Of a stretch of 64,000 nucleotides of DNA, positions 61,316 through 64,000 are shown piece by piece. The DNA is from JBGPEQ01 sp050180895 (GTDB lineage: Bacteria > Pseudomonadota > Alphaproteobacteria > Dongiales > Dongiaceae): the NCBI GenBank assembly GCA_050180895.1, contig JBFXDS010000003.1, positions 248,001 through 312,000 of the forward strand. Direction: 5' to 3'. Within the stretch, counting starts at the first letter, position 1. Every line of letters starts with the position of its first letter. Position numbers and translations under genes: made by a program. The notes beneath the pieces were generated by a model that worked only from the letters and a program-made list of their open reading frames with translations, did no database searches and was not told the origin of the DNA.

Positions 61316-62467
61316 CTACCGCTGGCCTTCCCGCTGGCCTTCCTCGGCGATGGCGGCGATGGTGCGGGCGACCATGCGGATCTCGCTGCGCAGCTCCTGC
61401 ACCGAGACTTGGCGACCCGTCGTCAGCTCTTCAAGCAGCCGGTTCATCTGCAGGTCGACGTTGCGCAGGTGGAAGCGGCTGGCCTCGTCGATGCCGAAGC
61501 CGCCGGTGTTGGCCAGCTCGGTCAGGCGCGCCAGCATCGGCCGGATCTCGTTCTGCGTCTCCGCCAGCTTCATCATCAACTGCTGCTCGGTCCGCATCTG
61601 GTCGGTCAATGTGCCGAGACGTTCGACCAGCCCCTGCAGGTTGTTGTTGGCCTGGATGCGGCTCTCCTCGCCGCGCGACATGGTCCGCTGCAGGTTCTCC
61701 AGGCTGTCGGCGGTCTGCTCCAGCAAAGCCTGGATGTAGGCCGGGACCGATTGCTCGCCGTCGCCCACCGGCCCGCTGCCGGAGAGTCGGGTCATGCCGG
61801 ACAGCCAGTCCTCCAGCTCGTTGAAGAAGCGGTTGTGGGCCTGGCTCGCCTGCAGCTCGAGAAACCCGAGCACCAGCGAGCCGGCGAGGCCGAGCAGCGA
61901 GGAGCTGAACGCCGTGCCCATGCCGGCGAGCGGCGACTGCAGTCCGGCCTTCAGCTGATTGAACAGGTCGTTGGCGTCGCCGGTGACGCTGATGGTCGAC
62001 AACGTGTCGGCGACGCCGCCGATCGTCTGCAGCAGGCCCCAGAACGTCCCGAGCAGACCGAGGAAGACCATCAGCCCGATGAAGTAGCGGGCGATGTCGT
62101 GGCTTTCCTCGAGCCGCGCGTTGATACCGTCGAGCAGCGAGCGCAGCGACAGCGCGGACAGGCTGAGCTTGCCCTTGCGCGCGCCGATCATCGCCGCCAT
62201 CGGCGCCAGCAGGCGCGGCGGGCGGTAGTTCGTCGATTCGAGCTGTCCCGTGCGGAAGCGTTCGATCCAGCTGATCTCGCGGTTGATCCGCCACACCTGC
62301 CAGAAGATGTAGAAGGTGCCGATGAAGAAGACGATGACGATGCCGAAATTCAGCGCCGGGTTGTGCCGATAGGCGTTGTAGAGCTGCGTGTGCAGCAGGG
62401 CGGCGAGCACGGCGACGGCCAGAAGGCCGGCGGCCATCCAGGCGAGATAGCGCGTCGGCCGTGTCAT
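61316..62467 (-). CDS. MotA/ExbB-like proton channel protein
   Basis: The 383-aa membrane protein has helices at about residues 7-26 and 39-60 and the MotA/ExbB pair YFIGLMVFLGLLGTFWGLLQ and GMGTAFSSSLLGLAGSLVLG. A long C-terminal helix (NNLQGLVERLGTLTDQMRTE) follows. It should form an ion-driven stator with the downstream MotB-like protein. The ATG at 62467 follows AGGAGAGG. The third gene, an OmpA-like secreted protein, precedes it by 47 bases. Confidence 0.88.
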   Translation of the reverse strand: MTRPTRYLAWMAAGLLAVAVLAALLHTQLYNAYRHNPALNFGIVIVFFIGTFYIFWQVWRINREISWIERFRTGQLESTNYRPPRLLAPMAAMIGARKGKLSLSALSLRSLLDGINARLEESHDIARYFIGLMVFLGLLGTFWGLLQTIGGVADTLSTISVTGDANDLFNQLKAGLQSPLAGMGTAFSSSLLGLAGSLVLGFLELQASQAHNRFFNELEDWLSGMTRLSGSGPVGDGEQSVPAYIQALLEQTADSLENLQRTMSRGEESRIQANNNLQGLVERLGTLTDQMRTEQQLMMKLAETQNEIRPMLARLTELANTGGFGIDEASRFHLRNVDLQMNRLLEELTTGRQVSVQELRSEIRMVARTIAAIAEEGQREGQR

Positions 62468-62514
62468 CACCTCTCCTGGCGTCGCGGCGGAAGCGGGCCC
62501 CAGGACGCGGCCGG

Positions 62515-63321
62515 TCATTGCGACAGCGGGATGAGGTCGACCCGGTCGGCCGGCTCCTCCTGTGCCGTATTGCCGAGGGCGCGGATGTCCATGCGCTCCA
62601 TGCCGATGCCCTCGGCGGTCAGATAGTCGCGCATGGCCAGTGCCCGTCCCAGCGAAACGCCGCGGGCGTGCGTCGTCTGGTCCTCGTTGCCGGCGGCATA
62701 GGCCAGCACCTGGACCCGCAGCAGATAGTCCCCGTGCAGTCTGGCGACGAGCGCGCTCAGTTGCTCCTTCGCGGGCTCGGGGAGCGCCACCGCTCCGGGC
62801 TCGAACGGCACGCGCACCATGCCGTCGATCGGCGGCATGGCCGCCGTCTGCGCGGCGGCGTCGGTCGCATCCGAGTTCTCGGCGGCATCGGCCGAGACGT
62901 CGAACGCGTCGCCGGCCGCCGGAGCGGTCGCCGTGGCGTTCTCCGGCGACCCGAAGCCGTCGAGCGACGTCGATTCGATCGGCGTGGTCGGCACCGCCGT
63001 GAAGGTGGTGTCGGGGGTGGCCTCCGGCGGCCAGGAGAATCCATTGGCGGTTCCGCTCGACGAGGTGACCAGCCGGCTTATCGGCGGCTGCGCCGGCGGC
63101 GTCAGCAGCCCGTTCTCGGCCGCGATGCCGGCCGGCGCCGCGTCCGGCACGGCCTCGGCCGGAGCGCCGTCCAGCACGCTGTCGTCGACGATGACGTTCG
63201 GATTTTCCACATCCTGGGCGGCGGCGGGCGCGGCGGCCAAGGCGGTGCCAAGGACGGCCGCGGCAAACCAGGAAGCCGGCGCCGCACCGCGACGGCGCTG
63301 CAAAAGATTGAACCCGATCAT
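62515..63321 (-). CDS. Exported OmpA-like domain protein
   Basis: The 268-aa protein has a signal peptide (ASWFAAAVLGTALAAAPAAA). A 110-residue low-complexity region is followed by an OmpA-like end: VRVPFEPGAVALPEPAKEQL, VLAYAAGNEDQTTHARGVSL and GRALAMRDYLTAEGI. It may bind peptidoglycan and link to the stator encoded downstream. The ATG at 63321 has no close ribosome binding site. Confidence 0.8.
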   Translation of the reverse strand: MIGFNLLQRRRGAAPASWFAAAVLGTALAAAPAAAQDVENPNVIVDDSVLDGAPAEAVPDAAPAGIAAENGLLTPPAQPPISRLVTSSSGTANGFSWPPEATPDTTFTAVPTTPIESTSLDGFGSPENATATAPAAGDAFDVSADAAENSDATDAAAQTAAMPPIDGMVRVPFEPGAVALPEPAKEQLSALVARLHGDYLLRVQVLAYAAGNEDQTTHARGVSLGRALAMRDYLTAEGIGMERMDIRALGNTAQEEPADRVDLIPLSQ

Positions 63322-63426
63322 GATGCTAAGGACATCCGCTCCCGTGTGGCCATGCCGGCGTGAGGCGCCCGCACTATAGTCCAGCCGCCGGGAATGCCAC
63401 AACCCGCCTTGGGCTTTCGGCGGGAG

Positions 63427-64000
63427 TCAGCCGGTGCGCGCCTTGCCGGCCGGCGCGCCCGTGCGGACGGCCGACCGCAACAGCTTGCCGATGGCGGCAT
63501 GCAGATGGGTATTGGCGGCAAGGGTGCTGCCGCTTGCCAGCATGTCGGCGCCGCCGTCGATCTCGCTGACCGAGCCGCCGGCCTCGCGCACGAGGACGAT
63601 GCCGGCGGCGATGTCCCAGGGCGACAGGCTGTCTTCCCAGAAGGCTTCGTAGCGGCCCGCCGCCACATAGGCGAGGTCGAGGGAGGCGCTGCCGAAGCGC
63701 CGCACGCCGGCGGTCGCCGCCAGGGCTGCGTCCATCTGGTCGACGAAGGCGGCGCGGGCGGCCGCGTCGGCGCTGCGGCGGGGCGCGATACCGGTGGCGA
63801 GCAGGCTGTCCTCGAGCTTGCGGCGCGACGACACGCGGATGCGGCGGTCGTTGAGATAGGCGCCGGCCCCCTTCTCGGCCCAGTACATCTCGTCCTTGAT
63901 CGGATCGTAGACGACGCCGGCGACCAGCTCACCGGCCCGCTCCAGCCCGACGGAGATGGCGAAGTGCGGGATGCCGTGCAGGAAGTTGGTGGTGCCGTCG
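63427..64000 (-). CDS. suhB: Inositol monophosphatase family protein, 5' end cut by window edge
   Basis: The open frame runs off the right edge and enters inside the metal motif DGTTNFLHG. The end shows the second motif PWDIAAGIVLVREAGGSVSE of SuhB-type phosphatases. YWAEKGAGAYLNDRRIRVSS lies between them. The family cleaves inositol 1-phosphate and similar substrates. It is upstream of the envelope operon on the same strand. Confidence 0.9.
   Translation of the reverse strand, partial: DGTTNFLHGIPHFAISVGLERAGELVAGVVYDPIKDEMYWAEKGAGAYLNDRRIRVSSRRKLEDSLLATGIAPRRSADAAARAAFVDQMDAALAATAGVRRFGSASLDLAYVAAGRYEAFWEDSLSPWDIAAGIVLVREAGGSVSEIDGGADMLASGSTLAANTHLHAAIGKLLRSAVRTGAPAGKARTG

Noticed and set aside
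59140..62467. Zorya-like defence system
   Set aside because: The MotA/MotB-like pair is suggestive, but no helicase, nuclease or other Zorya partner is adjacent, and the third gene is an envelope protein.

Overview
The window is GC-rich DNA from an alphaproteobacterium, most likely in or near the Rhodospirillales. This assignment rests on gene content: a three-gene proton-translocating transhydrogenase (pntA1-pntA2-pntB), a TrcR/DUF1013 regulator, small DUF1192 and DUF465 proteins, a COQ9-family protein, a GTG-started S21 and a full CtrA box. No rRNA, tRNA or CRISPR array was seen. Most of it is chromosomal housekeeping sequence, with an IS5-family element, two gene relics, several families of dispersed palindromes and one accessory stretch rich in sulfotransferases.

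Layout. 1-2.6 kb: the 5' part of a GMC oxidoreductase and an intact IS5-type element sitting inside a dispersed palindrome. 2.6-8 kb: a peroxide-defence block (catalase, ahpC, ahpD, divergent oxyR) and a PAS protein. 8-11 kb: pntA1-pntA2-pntB. 11-16 kb: ogt, rpsU, def, a COQ9-family gene and purE-purK. 16-20.4 kb: a secreted EEP-family phosphohydrolase, then a TetR-Rieske oxygenase operon with a palindromic operator candidate. 20.5-25.6 kb: two DUF465 proteins, a phosphofructokinase, ubiX, a UdgX-type uracil-DNA glycosylase and a periplasmic trypsin-like protein. 25.7-32.7 kb: an acyl-CoA ligase, a creatininase-fold hydrolase, a propionyl-CoA synthetase with a long basic tail, a degenerate kinase fragment, a methyltransferase and TrcR.

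32.9-39.7 kb is a coherent iron/copper operon read leftwards: bfd, an imelysin (IrpA type), a di-heme oxidoreductase, a second imelysin, a DUF1513 protein and a multicopper oxidase. A Fur-like inverted repeat lies upstream of bfd. It reads as an iron-controlled periplasmic metal oxidation and capture system. 39.8-43.6 kb: a quinone oxidoreductase, DUF1192, a candidate small RNA behind a CtrA box, and metY with an alpha/beta hydrolase. 43.6-48.9 kb: five different sulfotransferase-like genes and one glycosyltransferase, the least ordinary region. 48.9-50 kb: hsp20 behind a ROSE-type RNA thermometer, and rpmE. 50.2-53.6 kb: a two-gene HGG-motif cassette, a transposase relic, an orphan gene, an APC permease and a second candidate small RNA. 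53.6-59 kb: small proteins, a YihU-like reductase, an AsmA-like protein, an SMR-pump relic and an ABC exporter. 59.1-63.3 kb: an envelope operon (OmpA-like, MotA/ExbB-like and MotB/OmpA-like proteins) whose last gene carries an in-frame 147-bp tandem repeat. The window ends inside an inositol monophosphatase gene.

Candidates for less well described biology are the Fur-box operon pairing two imelysins with a di-heme oxidase and a multicopper oxidase, the sulfotransferase cluster, and two terminator-ended intergenic RNAs that both carry a CCUCC (anti-Shine-Dalgarno) linker. All assignments are from sequence reading only; no database search was run.
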